From: JBFMHP01 sp040752855
Lineage (GTDB): Bacteria; Pseudomonadota; Gammaproteobacteria; RBG-16-57-12
Direction of reading: 5' to 3'
NCBI GenBank assembly: GCA_040752855.1
Contig: JBFMHP010000031.1
Location: forward strand, 1 to 64,000
Length of the DNA: 64,000 nt
Shown piece after piece: positions 56,350 to 64,000 of the stretch (position 1 is its first letter; each line of letters begins with the position of its first letter). The position numbers and the translations under genes are program-made. The notes beneath the pieces are model-generated. The model ran no database searches and was not told where the DNA came from. It saw only the letters and a program-made list of their open reading frames with translations.

Positions 56350-58449
56350 ATGTCTAGCAGAATCAGAACAAGCCGCATTGCAGCGGCGGTGGGATCGGCA
56401 CTCATGCTCCCAAGTCTGGGGAGTGCCGCGGAGATTGGTGAAATGCGTTGGTCAGGCAGTGTCTATGCCAAGTTTCTGGATGGTAATCGAAGGCTGGAGA
56501 ACGGTCTTTACGGCAATTCGGAACAAGGTAACGGCGACCAAGGGCAAGGGATCGAATTTGAGCTGCTATTCGAGAATCAGGTCTCCAAGCAGGTCGAAAT
56601 CGGCGGCCGGCTCTCGTCTCGTTTCAATAAGAACTACTGGTCCAACTTTGGTGGTTTCGGGGCCCAGGAGGAAGATGAACTCTCGGCGCAGTATATGAAG
56701 ATGCGTGGTGCGTGGGCCCGGTTAACACCGGGTTATGAATGGCTCGATTCGGCCCATATCGGCTCGCACGACTTCGGTCTGTTCGATGCATTTACCATGG
56801 GCAAGTATCGCTATATCGATCGCGATAATGCCTCGGGCATCATTCTCCAGGGTTCAGCGCAGGACGATAAACTGCGCTGGGACCTGGCACGCCAATCTTT
56901 GCCACGGCTGTTCGCCGGTCCGCGGTTTCGCACGGATAACGGAGACTCATTTGCCTTGCAGGCGCAGGATTCTGCCTGGGCCGGCCAGATCAAATATGCC
57001 TACACCCCGGAGATGAATCTCGGCGTGATCCTCGAACATATCAGCGACAACGAAGTGGAATCCACCGAAGACGATACCCGTGATGGGCAGAGCACCTCCA
57101 ATCGCTACAACAACACCGTGCTCGGGCTCAAAGGCGATTACAGCGCCGGCGGTCCAGTCGATGTGCGGGCGGCCGTTTATCGTTCCGAGATCAATATCCG
57201 CGATAACGTCTGCGATGGCAGCCTCAATGGCAACTGCCGCTTCAGCCCGACGGTACAGGATGATGCCACTGACACGGCCGTCACCCTTGATCTCGATTTC
57301 AACGATACCTTCGCCGAAGGACTGACGTTCAATGTGCAACTGTTTCGCATCGGAGCAGACTTCCAATCGGTGCTAGCCACTCGACGCGAAGCCGACGTGC
57401 TGCGCACCGAAGGTCGTGAGGGCAGCTGGGGATGGAGTCGGCCGGACTACAATTTCGGCAACCGTGCCAATGCCAACTCCCAGGCGGGTATCGGCTATGG
57501 CGGCTGGAATGGGACGGCACAGCAGGTGGTCTCGCTGATGGCCGACAACGACTTCACCGACTTTGACGAGACCATGGCCGAGAGCGTGATCGGCTGGCAG
57601 GGCATCACGATCGTGCCGAAGTGGATGCTGGGCGACTGGGAATGGTCTGCGGAATACAGCTATATCGATTTCGATACCAACTGGCAGGCCTGTGGTAAGG
57701 CAACCAAGGCCGAATGTATCTACAATCGCCAGGACGGCATCCACAGCTGGGGGTTGGGAGGGGACTTCCGCTCCCCCTACGCACCCTATCAGGAAAAGAC
57801 CCTGCAGATCTTCGCCCTTCACGCCGCGAAGGCTCTGGACATCGGCACTGGTCTCGATGTTAGTGCACGGTTTAAGTATATCCATGATGAAGATGATCGG
57901 CTGACGGACAACAGCAAGCTCGCCGATGCCTATGATGGCTATCCTGATGCGGCCTTTGCGTTGAATCTAGACTGGTTGGCGCTGCCTGGGGCGCAGACGG
58001 CGGTAACCAGTGTGAAGGATGATGATCGTGAGGCGGATTATTACACGTTGGGCGCCTCAGCGGGTTATCAGGTAACCCGGGATCTTTACGGACGCGTGGT
58101 TTACGAGTACCAATATGTTGATTTGGTCGACGGCACGACCAACGTGGCGCCGGTTGGGATGGGCTTTGAAGTCAGCAATGACTTCGGCTATGCGGAGTAC
58201 CTTACCGGTACTCACAGAAAGCACAAGATCGCCTTTCAGCTCTCATATTTCCTGTCCGGGGTTGAAATCGGTGCCGATATCCAGTGGTTGATTGGCACCT
58301 ATGATCCGGAGTTCCGCGCGGGTAGCGGTCAGACGGTGCAGCGTACCGCAGACGGCAGTGCTGTGATTACCCCGCTGGGCAACATCGAGGTGGATGAGGT
58401 CGACTTGAAGCACTATCGGATGAAGGCCTTTATGAAGGTAAAATTCTAG
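56350..58449 (+). CDS. Large outer-membrane beta-barrel protein (porin-like)
   Basis: A 699-residue protein with a signal peptide (cut near G-S-A-A, residue 27). Many alternating amphipathic strands and aromatic girdle residues follow, and a terminal Phe in M-K-V-K-F is as required for barrel assembly. Size suggests a 20-plus-strand barrel without a plug domain; no TonB box is visible. AGGAGG lies upstream. Its place between two glucan-binding-like genes suggests passage of long glucans or maltodextrins, which is inference. A hairpin terminator follows. Confidence 0.82.
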   Translation: MSSRIRTSRIAAAVGSALMLPSLGSAAEIGEMRWSGSVYAKFLDGNRRLENGLYGNSEQGNGDQGQGIEFELLFENQVSKQVEIGGRLSSRFNKNYWSNFGGFGAQEEDELSAQYMKMRGAWARLTPGYEWLDSAHIGSHDFGLFDAFTMGKYRYIDRDNASGIILQGSAQDDKLRWDLARQSLPRLFAGPRFRTDNGDSFALQAQDSAWAGQIKYAYTPEMNLGVILEHISDNEVESTEDDTRDGQSTSNRYNNTVLGLKGDYSAGGPVDVRAAVYRSEINIRDNVCDGSLNGNCRFSPTVQDDATDTAVTLDLDFNDTFAEGLTFNVQLFRIGADFQSVLATRREADVLRTEGREGSWGWSRPDYNFGNRANANSQAGIGYGGWNGTAQQVVSLMADNDFTDFDETMAESVIGWQGITIVPKWMLGDWEWSAEYSYIDFDTNWQACGKATKAECIYNRQDGIHSWGLGGDFRSPYAPYQEKTLQIFALHAAKALDIGTGLDVSARFKYIHDEDDRLTDNSKLADAYDGYPDAAFALNLDWLALPGAQTAVTSVKDDDREADYYTLGASAGYQVTRDLYGRVVYEYQYVDLVDGTTNVAPVGMGFEVSNDFGYAEYLTGTHRKHKIAFQLSYFLSGVEIGADIQWLIGTYDPEFRAGSGQTVQRTADGSAVITPLGNIEVDEVDLKHYRMKAFMKVKF

Positions 58450-58462
58450 TTCGTAAGAAATG

Positions 58463-58491
58463 AACGAGGCCGAGTCAGATTCGGCCTCGTT
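58463..58491 (+). terminator. Strong hairpin after the barrel gene
   Basis: An 11-bp perfect stem (58463-58473 with 58481-58491) and a seven-base loop; the following T-rich TCTTCT is weak. It may stop most transcripts, leaving the downstream gene at lower level. Confidence 0.75.
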
Positions 58492-58525
58492 CTTCTCCAA
58501 GTCAAAAAGTGGCAGGTAGTGTTTG

Positions 58526-59683
58526 ATGCAATTGCTGAGGCGTGTTGTGCGACCGGGAATATTCATAGGGCTGTTGGTATGTGACGTTTGTCTTGGCGCC
58601 ACGGGTATAGAGATCGAGGATGTTCGCGGTGATGATGTCGGTGCTGGCGGCATCGTCTATCCCGATCGTGATGACTTTGCGCCAGGGGATCTGGATCTAG
58701 TGTCCTTTGCTGCGGAGCCCGCGACAGACGGTGTGTGGTTCGAGGCGAGTTTTGCAAACCCCATCCGCTCCCCGCGCGGCCGTGTTGTTGGTCTAGGACC
58801 CGAGCCCGTGGATCGATATGCCCGACTCGGGTTCTACACCTTTAACCTTGATATTTACATCGACCAAGATGGTATTGTGGGCTCGGGCAACACCGCCACC
58901 GTTCCGGGGCGACAAGCGGCAGTGGATACCAGGTATGCTTGGGAGAAGGCGGTGATACTTACGCCGCGGCCCACCGAGGCCCGTACTTTGCTTGAGGGGT
59001 ACTTCGAACGCACCCTGGAAGAGCAGAAAAGGGCGGTAGAGGGCCGGGTGAGTGCCGAAGAACTCGCCGCAATCAGGGCTTCGGTCAAGGCCCGCGTGGG
59101 GGATGCCTTCTACTTTCCCAGCGATGTGCGGGTACAGAAGCAAACGATCCGTTTTTTCGTCCCGGCGAGTTATCTGGGTGCAGGGTTCAATGAATCATGG
59201 CGTTACGTTGTCCTCGTCACTGGAGCCGAGATTGAACAAAACATGCACCTCATCGGAAAATCATCTCAAGGTTTTACGCTGATGATGATGCCGGTCTCAG
59301 TTGGAAGGCCACGCGACCGCTTTGGCCTGCAACGCGATGCCGACGGTGGTCAGCCGCCGATCGTTGATTTGCTCACACCAGAACCCGGGTTGCAGCAGCG
59401 GATTCTCTCCAACTACAACATCGTAACCGGACAGTTGGCAACATTACCTGGCGTGCCTTCAAAGGCTATCAAACCTGAACCTGGGCCAGGCCGCACATTC
59501 ACGCCTTCACCTAGAGAGTCAGACATTGATGACCTGCTCAATGCGTCGCCCGTACCGGCGCAACAGTCCTCCGGGCGTAGTATCGCGGAACGGTTACGAA
59601 ACTTAAACCAGCTCAAAAATGAAGGGCTAGTCAGCGATGAAGAATATAAACAGCTGCGAGAGAAAATACTCTCGGAGATCTAA
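58526..59683 (+). CDS. Exported glucodextranase-C-like protein with C-terminal SHOCT-like motif
   Basis: The 385-residue protein has a signal peptide (cut near C-L-G-A, residue 25). It then shows the same opening logic as the earlier gene: D-V-x-G-D-D near 32, Y-P-D-R-D-D-F-A-P-G-D-L-D-L and an F-N-L-D-I-Y-I-D-Q-D box. A Pro-rich linker leads to a final helix pair N-Q-L-K-N-E-G-L-V-S-D-E-E-Y near 365, the SHOCT motif usually found at the ends of oligomerising or membrane-bound proteins. ATG 58526 is used. It lies after the terminator-like hairpin. Catalysis is not evident. Confidence 0.68.
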   Translation: MQLLRRVVRPGIFIGLLVCDVCLGATGIEIEDVRGDDVGAGGIVYPDRDDFAPGDLDLVSFAAEPATDGVWFEASFANPIRSPRGRVVGLGPEPVDRYARLGFYTFNLDIYIDQDGIVGSGNTATVPGRQAAVDTRYAWEKAVILTPRPTEARTLLEGYFERTLEEQKRAVEGRVSAEELAAIRASVKARVGDAFYFPSDVRVQKQTIRFFVPASYLGAGFNESWRYVVLVTGAEIEQNMHLIGKSSQGFTLMMMPVSVGRPRDRFGLQRDADGGQPPIVDLLTPEPGLQQRILSNYNIVTGQLATLPGVPSKAIKPEPGPGRTFTPSPRESDIDDLLNASPVPAQQSSGRSIAERLRNLNQLKNEGLVSDEEYKQLREKILSEI

Positions 59684-59812
59684 AGTAGTTAACTAGCCAC
59701 GATGGAGCATTGCTGTCACCCACATTGCATGCATTAAGTGAAATATGGAGAAGAAAAATCGGCTTCTGGCACGCCTTGATGACGTCGGCCTCACTGGAGT
59801 ACTGAGGTCCAC

Positions 59813-60307
59813 GTGGGTAATCGCACCGTGTCGTTTGTCCATGCAGCCCAACGCAGTCCGGTGCAAAACGTGGCCAACATTCTCCAGCTAAAACCCCGTG
59901 TCATATTCGATAAAACTATCACCATTGTCTTCGGCGTGATCCTGGGGTTTATCACGCTGGCGATGATACTGGGCGTGGTTCAGTTGTTTTACAACTTGCT
60001 GGAAATCTTCATCAAGCCGGACGCCGCAGCACAGTATCATAAGATGATTTCTCATATCCTGACCCTGTTCATCCTGGTCGAGCTGTCGCGCTCACTGGTG
60101 GAATATTTCGATACCCACATGATCAAGATCACCTTCATTATCGATGCTTCCCTGATCTTCGTGCTGCGGGAGATCATGATCAATCTTTTCGAACAGAAAG
60201 TAGGCACAGGAGAGATTTACGCGCTCAGCGGCTTGCTGCTGGTCATCGGCATTTTGCGCATCGGTGCTGTTTGGGCACAAGTGCATGTGGCCAAACAACC
60301 CAGCTAG
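59813..60307 (+). CDS. psiE: PsiE-family (phosphate-starvation-inducible) membrane protein
   Basis: A 164-residue inner-membrane protein with four hydrophobic helices (about 35-60, 82-100, 108-125, 138-155). The E-L-S-R-S-L-V-E-Y-F box near residue 94 and the I-D-A-S-L-I-F-V-L-R-E box near 112 fit the PsiE/DUF phosphate-starvation family. GTG 59813 is the only good start. It converges on the DedA gene with a four-base overlap. Whether phosphate controls it here is unknown. The 129-base gap before it has no visible gene. Confidence 0.75.
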   Translation: MGNRTVSFVHAAQRSPVQNVANILQLKPRVIFDKTITIVFGVILGFITLAMILGVVQLFYNLLEIFIKPDAAAQYHKMISHILTLFILVELSRSLVEYFDTHMIKITFIIDASLIFVLREIMINLFEQKVGTGEIYALSGLLLVIGILRIGAVWAQVHVAKQPS

Positions 60308-60873
60308 TGTTCTGATTGGTTATTTTTTCGGTTAAGGTATCGATGCACAAGCCAGACGAGCAGACCTCCCACCCCGATCGCGGCGAACAGCTCTGCTTCG
60401 TAGTGCTTCACCTTGCCGATCCATGCCTCGAAGGCCTGACCGAATAAGTAACCGAGCAGTCCGACACACATAGCCCAGAGCAAGGCGCCTAAGATGTTGA
60501 GCAGGATGAAGCGCAACGTTGGAACTCTGCTCATGCCCAACACGAATGGCGTTATCGTGCGCAGGCCATACAAAAAACGGAATCCAAGGATCAGCGCAAA
60601 TTGATGGCGCTCCATGAGACCGAAGACTGTAGACGCCTTGGGTTTCCATGCGGAATGACTTTCCAACCAGTGCTGGCCGCGCAAGCGTCCCAGAAAGAAA
60701 TAGAGCTGATCCCCGCACCAGGTTCCGAGAAAGGCGGCGAGGATCACGCCCTGCAGATTCAGATACCCAAGATGGGCGGCAAGTCCGCCCAATATGAGAA
60801 TGGTTTCACCCTCCAGGAAGGTGCCCAGTAATATGGCCAGATAGCCATAATGTTCTATGAAGGATTGCAGCAT
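60304..60873 (-). CDS. DedA-family membrane protein
   Basis: A 189-residue inner-membrane protein with the DedA/SNARE-associated pattern: F-L-E-G-E-T-I-L-I-L-G-G near residue 19 and R-F-L-Y-G-L-R-T-I-T-P-F near 97, with several helices. DedA proteins flip lipids such as undecaprenyl phosphate and affect the proton motive force. It is convergent with the PsiE-like gene. Substrate not assignable. Confidence 0.88.
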   Translation of the reverse strand: MLQSFIEHYGYLAILLGTFLEGETILILGGLAAHLGYLNLQGVILAAFLGTWCGDQLYFFLGRLRGQHWLESHSAWKPKASTVFGLMERHQFALILGFRFLYGLRTITPFVLGMSRVPTLRFILLNILGALLWAMCVGLLGYLFGQAFEAWIGKVKHYEAELFAAIGVGGLLVWLVHRYLNRKNNQSEH

Positions 60874-61047
60874 GTATTCGCTTTATTTGTCTTCAATTGC
60901 AGAAGCCGGCGCTCAACGGATTCGCACACTGATACCGAAATCGTGTTAAGCGCGGCTTCATGCGTTGAAGACTTTTCAAGGGTTAGCATTGAATGAGTCT
61001 TTACTATCGATCGTCTTAGTACTTAAGCTCAATATGCATGAAATTTC

Positions 61048-61156
61048 ATCCCCTCCCTTGACGGGAGGGCTAGGGGAGGGTGAGAACACTGAAATATCAG
61101 TGCGACGCTCACCAGTCCACCCCCACCCTAGCCATCCCCCATCAAGGGGGATGGGA
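61048..61156. repeat. MITE-like multi-hairpin repeat before mgtA
   Basis: Three perfect hairpins (61051-61069, 61087-61102, 61132-61154) lie within outer arms GGCTAGGG (61068-61075) and CCCTAGCC (61126-61133). The G-rich motif GGGCTAGGGGAGGG is like that at 15844-15866. No coding capacity. The rest of the gap 60874-61242 shows only AT-rich DNA that may hold the mgtA promoter. Confidence 0.7.
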
Positions 61157-61242
61157 ATCTATCACTTTAAGTAAGTGCCATTCGGCCGGAACTGATATCC
61201 GTGTATCCAGGGTATATATAAGTGGAGGTATCCTCGTCCGCC

Positions 61243-63780
61243 ATGTCCGTTTCAGATGAAAGCTTCTGGCGCCTGCCTTTAACCCAAGTGCTGGCCGAGC
61301 TCGATGCCTCGATACAGGGGCTGACTGCTACACAGGCAGCGGCGCGCCTTGCATCCTGCGGGCCCAATCTCCTGCGTCCTGGCCGCAGGCGCGCCGTGGT
61401 CGTGGAGTTTCTCGCGCGGTTTCGCAATCCCTTGGTGATCGTGCTGCTTGCGGCGAGCGGTGTTACTGCGCTGATGGGCGATGTTACGGGATTTTTGATC
61501 ATCGCCGCGATTGTGCTCATGAGCGTCACGCTGGACTTCGTACAGGAGTACCGGGCGGGGCGTGCTGCGGACAAGCTGCGCCAGTCCGTGGCGGTGCGCG
61601 CCACCGTATTGCGTGATCGACACGCGCAGGAAATCCCGCTGAGCGATGTAGTGCCGGGCGATGTCGTCTTGCTTGCGGCAGGTGATCTGGTTCCAGCCGA
61701 TGGGCGCATCCTGGAGGCGCGGGACTGCTTCGTCAATCAGTCGCTGTTGACCGGCGAGTCCTACCCCGTGGAAAAGCGCCCGGGCGAGTTGTCCGCCACG
61801 GAACAGGATCTGAGCGCAGCGGATAACGCCGCCTTCATGGGTACTTCGGTGGTCAGCGGCAGTGCGAAACTGCTGATTTGCAGAACGGGCACGTCCACCG
61901 CGGTGGCACAGATCGCGGAAGTGCTGACCGCCAAGGCACCGCCGACCGCATTCGAGATTGGCACGCGGCGCTTCGGCATGTTGATCATGCGCCTGACCGT
62001 GTTGCTCGTGCTGTCGGTGTTGTTGATCAATGCGCTGTTTGAACGCCCGTTGTTGGAGTCGTTTCTATTTGCGGTCGCCCTGGCGGTCGGGCTGACCCCG
62101 GAGTTGCTGCCGATGGTCATCACCGTCACACTGTCGCGCGGGGCGCTGCGCATGGCGCGCAAACATGTGATCGTCAAGCGCCTGGCGGCGATACAAAATC
62201 TCGGCGGCATGGATGTGCTGTGCACCGACAAGACCGGGACGCTCACCGAGGCGCGCATTCGTCTGGAGCGTCATCTCGATCCCCACGGGCGCGACAACGA
62301 GCGCGTGCTGCAACTCGCTTATCTCAACAGCTATTTCGAGACCGGCCTGCGCAGCCCACTGGATGAGGCGATCCTGGAGCACAAAGAAATCGGCGTGGGA
62401 TCTTGGCGCAAGCTCGATGAAGTGCCTTTCGACTTCGAGCGGCGACGCGTATCGGTGCTGGTCGATGACGGCCGCGAACGGCTGCTGGTAGTCAAAGGTG
62501 CGCCCGAGGATATGCTGCGCCTCTCCACCGCCTACACCGCGGACGGCATGGAAAGCGCGCAACCGCTCGATGAGCCGATGCGCATACGTCTTCAGGCGCT
62601 GCACGACGACTTGGCGCGCGAGGGCTTTCGCGTGCTCGGCATCGCCTGGCGGCGCGTGGCGTTGGATCATCCGCATGCGGTGGTGGACGATGAAACGGAA
62701 CTGGTATTCGCAGGCTACGCCGCCTTTCTCGATCCGCCCAAGGTGAGCGCCGCACCGGCGCTGCACTCCCTGGCCGCCGGCGGTGTGGCCCTCAAGATCG
62801 TCACAGGCGACAATGAGCTGGTGACGCGCCATGTGTGTGCGCAACTCGGTATCGCGGTCACCGGCGTATTGAGTGGTCATGACATACAGCAGCTCGATGA
62901 TCACGCGCTCCAGGCGCAAGTGGAAAATGTGAATCTCTTTTGCCGCGTCACGCCGGCGCAAAAAAATCGCATCATACTCGCGTTGAAGGCCCGCGGCCAT
63001 ACCGTCGGCTACCTAGGCGACGGCGTCAACGACGCGCCCGCGCTGCACTCGGCGGATGTCGGTGTTTCCGTTGACAGCGCCGTGGATGTCGCCAAGGAGG
63101 CGGCGGATCTCATTTTGTTGCGGCACGATTTGCATGTGCTGCACGAGGGCGTGCTCGAGGGCCGGCGCACCTTCGGCAATATTATGAAGTACATCATGAT
63201 GGGGACCAGCTCGAATTTCGGCAACATGTTCAGCATGGCCGGCGCGACGTTGTTTCTGCCGTTCTTGCCGATGCTGCCGATGCAGATCCTGCTCAACAAT
63301 CTGCTCTACGACATCTCCGAGATCGCCATCCCCATGGACCGGGTCGAGCGGCGCTTCCTCACGCGCCCGCAACACTGGGACATGAACTTCATCCGCAATT
63401 TCATGTGGGTGGTCGGGCCGGTGAGTTCGCTGTTCGACTTTCTCACCTTTTTCGTCATGCTCAAGATATTCGACGCCGGCGAGGCGCTGTTTCAAACCGG
63501 CTGGTTCATCGAGTCCATGGCCACTCAGGTGTTGGTGATCTTTGTGATCCGCACCGTCCATAACCCGCTGCGTAGCCGCCCGGCAACGGCGCTCACCGCC
63601 ACTTCGCTGGCGGTGGTGCTTATCGCCGCGGCGTTGCCGTTGAGCCCGCTTGCGCCCTACCTTGGTTTCGTAGCACCGCCGCCGGCATTCTACGCGGTGC
63701 TGGTGGTCATGGTGTTGTGCTATCTGGCGAGCGTTGAAATCGTCAAACGCTATTTTTACCGGCGCTTTGGAAGGCACTGA
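61243..63780 (+). CDS. mgtA: Magnesium-transporting P-type ATPase (MgtA family)
   Basis: Imports Mg2+ with ATP, in the inner membrane. The 845-residue protein starts at ATG 61243 (GTG 61222 is also in frame). The phosphorylated Asp329 lies in C-T-D-K-T-G-T-L-T, the actuator box is L-T-G-E-S near 175, and the hinge G-D-G-V-N-D-A-P-A is near 592. The C-terminal helices include M-D-R-V-E near 703, as in MgtA/MgtB. No mgtC or leader peptide is seen. Length is slightly short of the usual 890-900, mainly at the N terminus. Confidence 0.9.
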   Translation: MSVSDESFWRLPLTQVLAELDASIQGLTATQAAARLASCGPNLLRPGRRRAVVVEFLARFRNPLVIVLLAASGVTALMGDVTGFLIIAAIVLMSVTLDFVQEYRAGRAADKLRQSVAVRATVLRDRHAQEIPLSDVVPGDVVLLAAGDLVPADGRILEARDCFVNQSLLTGESYPVEKRPGELSATEQDLSAADNAAFMGTSVVSGSAKLLICRTGTSTAVAQIAEVLTAKAPPTAFEIGTRRFGMLIMRLTVLLVLSVLLINALFERPLLESFLFAVALAVGLTPELLPMVITVTLSRGALRMARKHVIVKRLAAIQNLGGMDVLCTDKTGTLTEARIRLERHLDPHGRDNERVLQLAYLNSYFETGLRSPLDEAILEHKEIGVGSWRKLDEVPFDFERRRVSVLVDDGRERLLVVKGAPEDMLRLSTAYTADGMESAQPLDEPMRIRLQALHDDLAREGFRVLGIAWRRVALDHPHAVVDDETELVFAGYAAFLDPPKVSAAPALHSLAAGGVALKIVTGDNELVTRHVCAQLGIAVTGVLSGHDIQQLDDHALQAQVENVNLFCRVTPAQKNRIILALKARGHTVGYLGDGVNDAPALHSADVGVSVDSAVDVAKEAADLILLRHDLHVLHEGVLEGRRTFGNIMKYIMMGTSSNFGNMFSMAGATLFLPFLPMLPMQILLNNLLYDISEIAIPMDRVERRFLTRPQHWDMNFIRNFMWVVGPVSSLFDFLTFFVMLKIFDAGEALFQTGWFIESMATQVLVIFVIRTVHNPLRSRPATALTATSLAVVLIAAALPLSPLAPYLGFVAPPPAFYAVLVVMVLCYLASVEIVKRYFYRRFGRH

Positions 63781-63830
63781 TGCGCGTACTTTTGCGACTT
63801 CAATCCGCGGTTTCTTTTGGAACCCTGCAT

Positions 63831-63886
63831 GTAGGAGCCTGCCCTGCAGGCGAGGACACTCTTTCGCGAGCAGGGCTCGCTCCTAC
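63831..63886 (-). repeat. REP/BIME-like element, copy 2 (inverted)
   Basis: The reverse complement of this 56-base unit matches 9055-9111 at 44 of 46 outer bases, with different inner bases. It lies between mgtA and a convergent gene end, a usual REP position. Confidence 0.85.
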
Positions 63887-63938
63887 ACGATTATTTTTAT
63901 CCGCCATATCAGGAAATCACTCATCTATCAGAGGTTCC

Positions 63939-64000
63939 TTAGTTATGCATCGCTGGTGCAGGCGTGGCGGTCGCGGCCGGCGCGGGTGCAACAGCGCCGG
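63939..64000 (-). CDS. C-terminal end of an Ala/Pro-rich protein (rest outside window)
   Basis: On the minus strand the frame runs from the window edge to TAA at 63939-63941. The last residues are an Ala/Pro/Thr-rich tail ending P-A-M-H-N, as in exported or linker-tailed proteins. Only 19 codons are visible, so identity is unknown. The competing plus-strand reading from ATG 63945 would be Arg/Gly-rich and unlikely. Confidence 0.35.
   Translation of the reverse strand, partial: GAVAPAPAATATPAPAMHN

Overview
This 64 kb window is chromosomal DNA from a GC-rich gammaproteobacterium. The gene orders sdhCDAB-sdhE-ygfX, rpoE-rseABC-degP, lepA-lepB-DUF4845-rnc-era-recO-pdxJ-acpS and metY-rimP-nusA-infB-rbfA-truB-rpsO-pnp are those of Gammaproteobacteria. 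An RpfE-type protein, a MucD-type protease behind rseC and abundant small intergenic repeats would fit a Chromatiales- or Acidiferrobacterales-like lineage, but I cannot fix the genus.

Layout. (1) 1-4480 is accessory DNA: the 3' end of a large repeat adhesin, then an AT-richer DUF6795/class-3-lipase pair followed by a degenerate second copy of the DUF6795 gene start. (2) 4631-13024: a DUF498 protein, divergent alaC-type aminotransferase, hom and thrC (threonine synthesis), a terminator, a REP-like element, a DMT-family permease and an exported PQQ-dehydrogenase-like protein with three DUF11 repeats. (3) 13073-21277: RpfE-like protein coupled to recJ, DUF2784, prfB with its programmed +1 frameshift, lysS, an HDOD protein and ygfZ. 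(4) 21383-31371: succinate dehydrogenase with its flavinylation factor, ygfX, convergent nadB, then the envelope-stress operon rpoE-rseA-rseB-rseC-degP behind a probable sigma-E autoregulatory promoter. (5) 31481-46561: a long housekeeping block for translation, signal peptidase, RNA processing, cofactor synthesis and RNA decay, with an initiator tRNA and tandem hairpins in front of rimP. (6) 46626-48168: a small gene remnant and a YiiX-like papain-fold protein. (7) 48594-59683: a carbohydrate locus, probably for alpha-glucans or maltodextrins: GH13 lipoprotein, ABC ATPase, binding protein, two permeases, an outer-membrane barrel protein and two exported glucodextranase-C-like proteins on either side of it. 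(8) 59813-64000: PsiE-like and DedA proteins, an MgtA-type Mg2+ P-type ATPase, repeats, and the C-terminal end of another gene.

The most unusual system is the carbohydrate locus. Its first five genes overlap and are probably translationally coupled. The MalF-type permease has about 340 extra N-terminal residues with two predicted extracytoplasmic segments. It is followed by a cell-surface set (barrel plus two glucodextranase-C-like proteins, one ending in a SHOCT-like motif). Together these suggest an envelope-spanning glucan capture and uptake pathway with a possible sensor built into the transporter. Other points of interest are a matched pair of oppositely oriented REP/BIME units 55 kb apart, a U1:U72 initiator tRNA, and the duplicated remnant behind the lipase.
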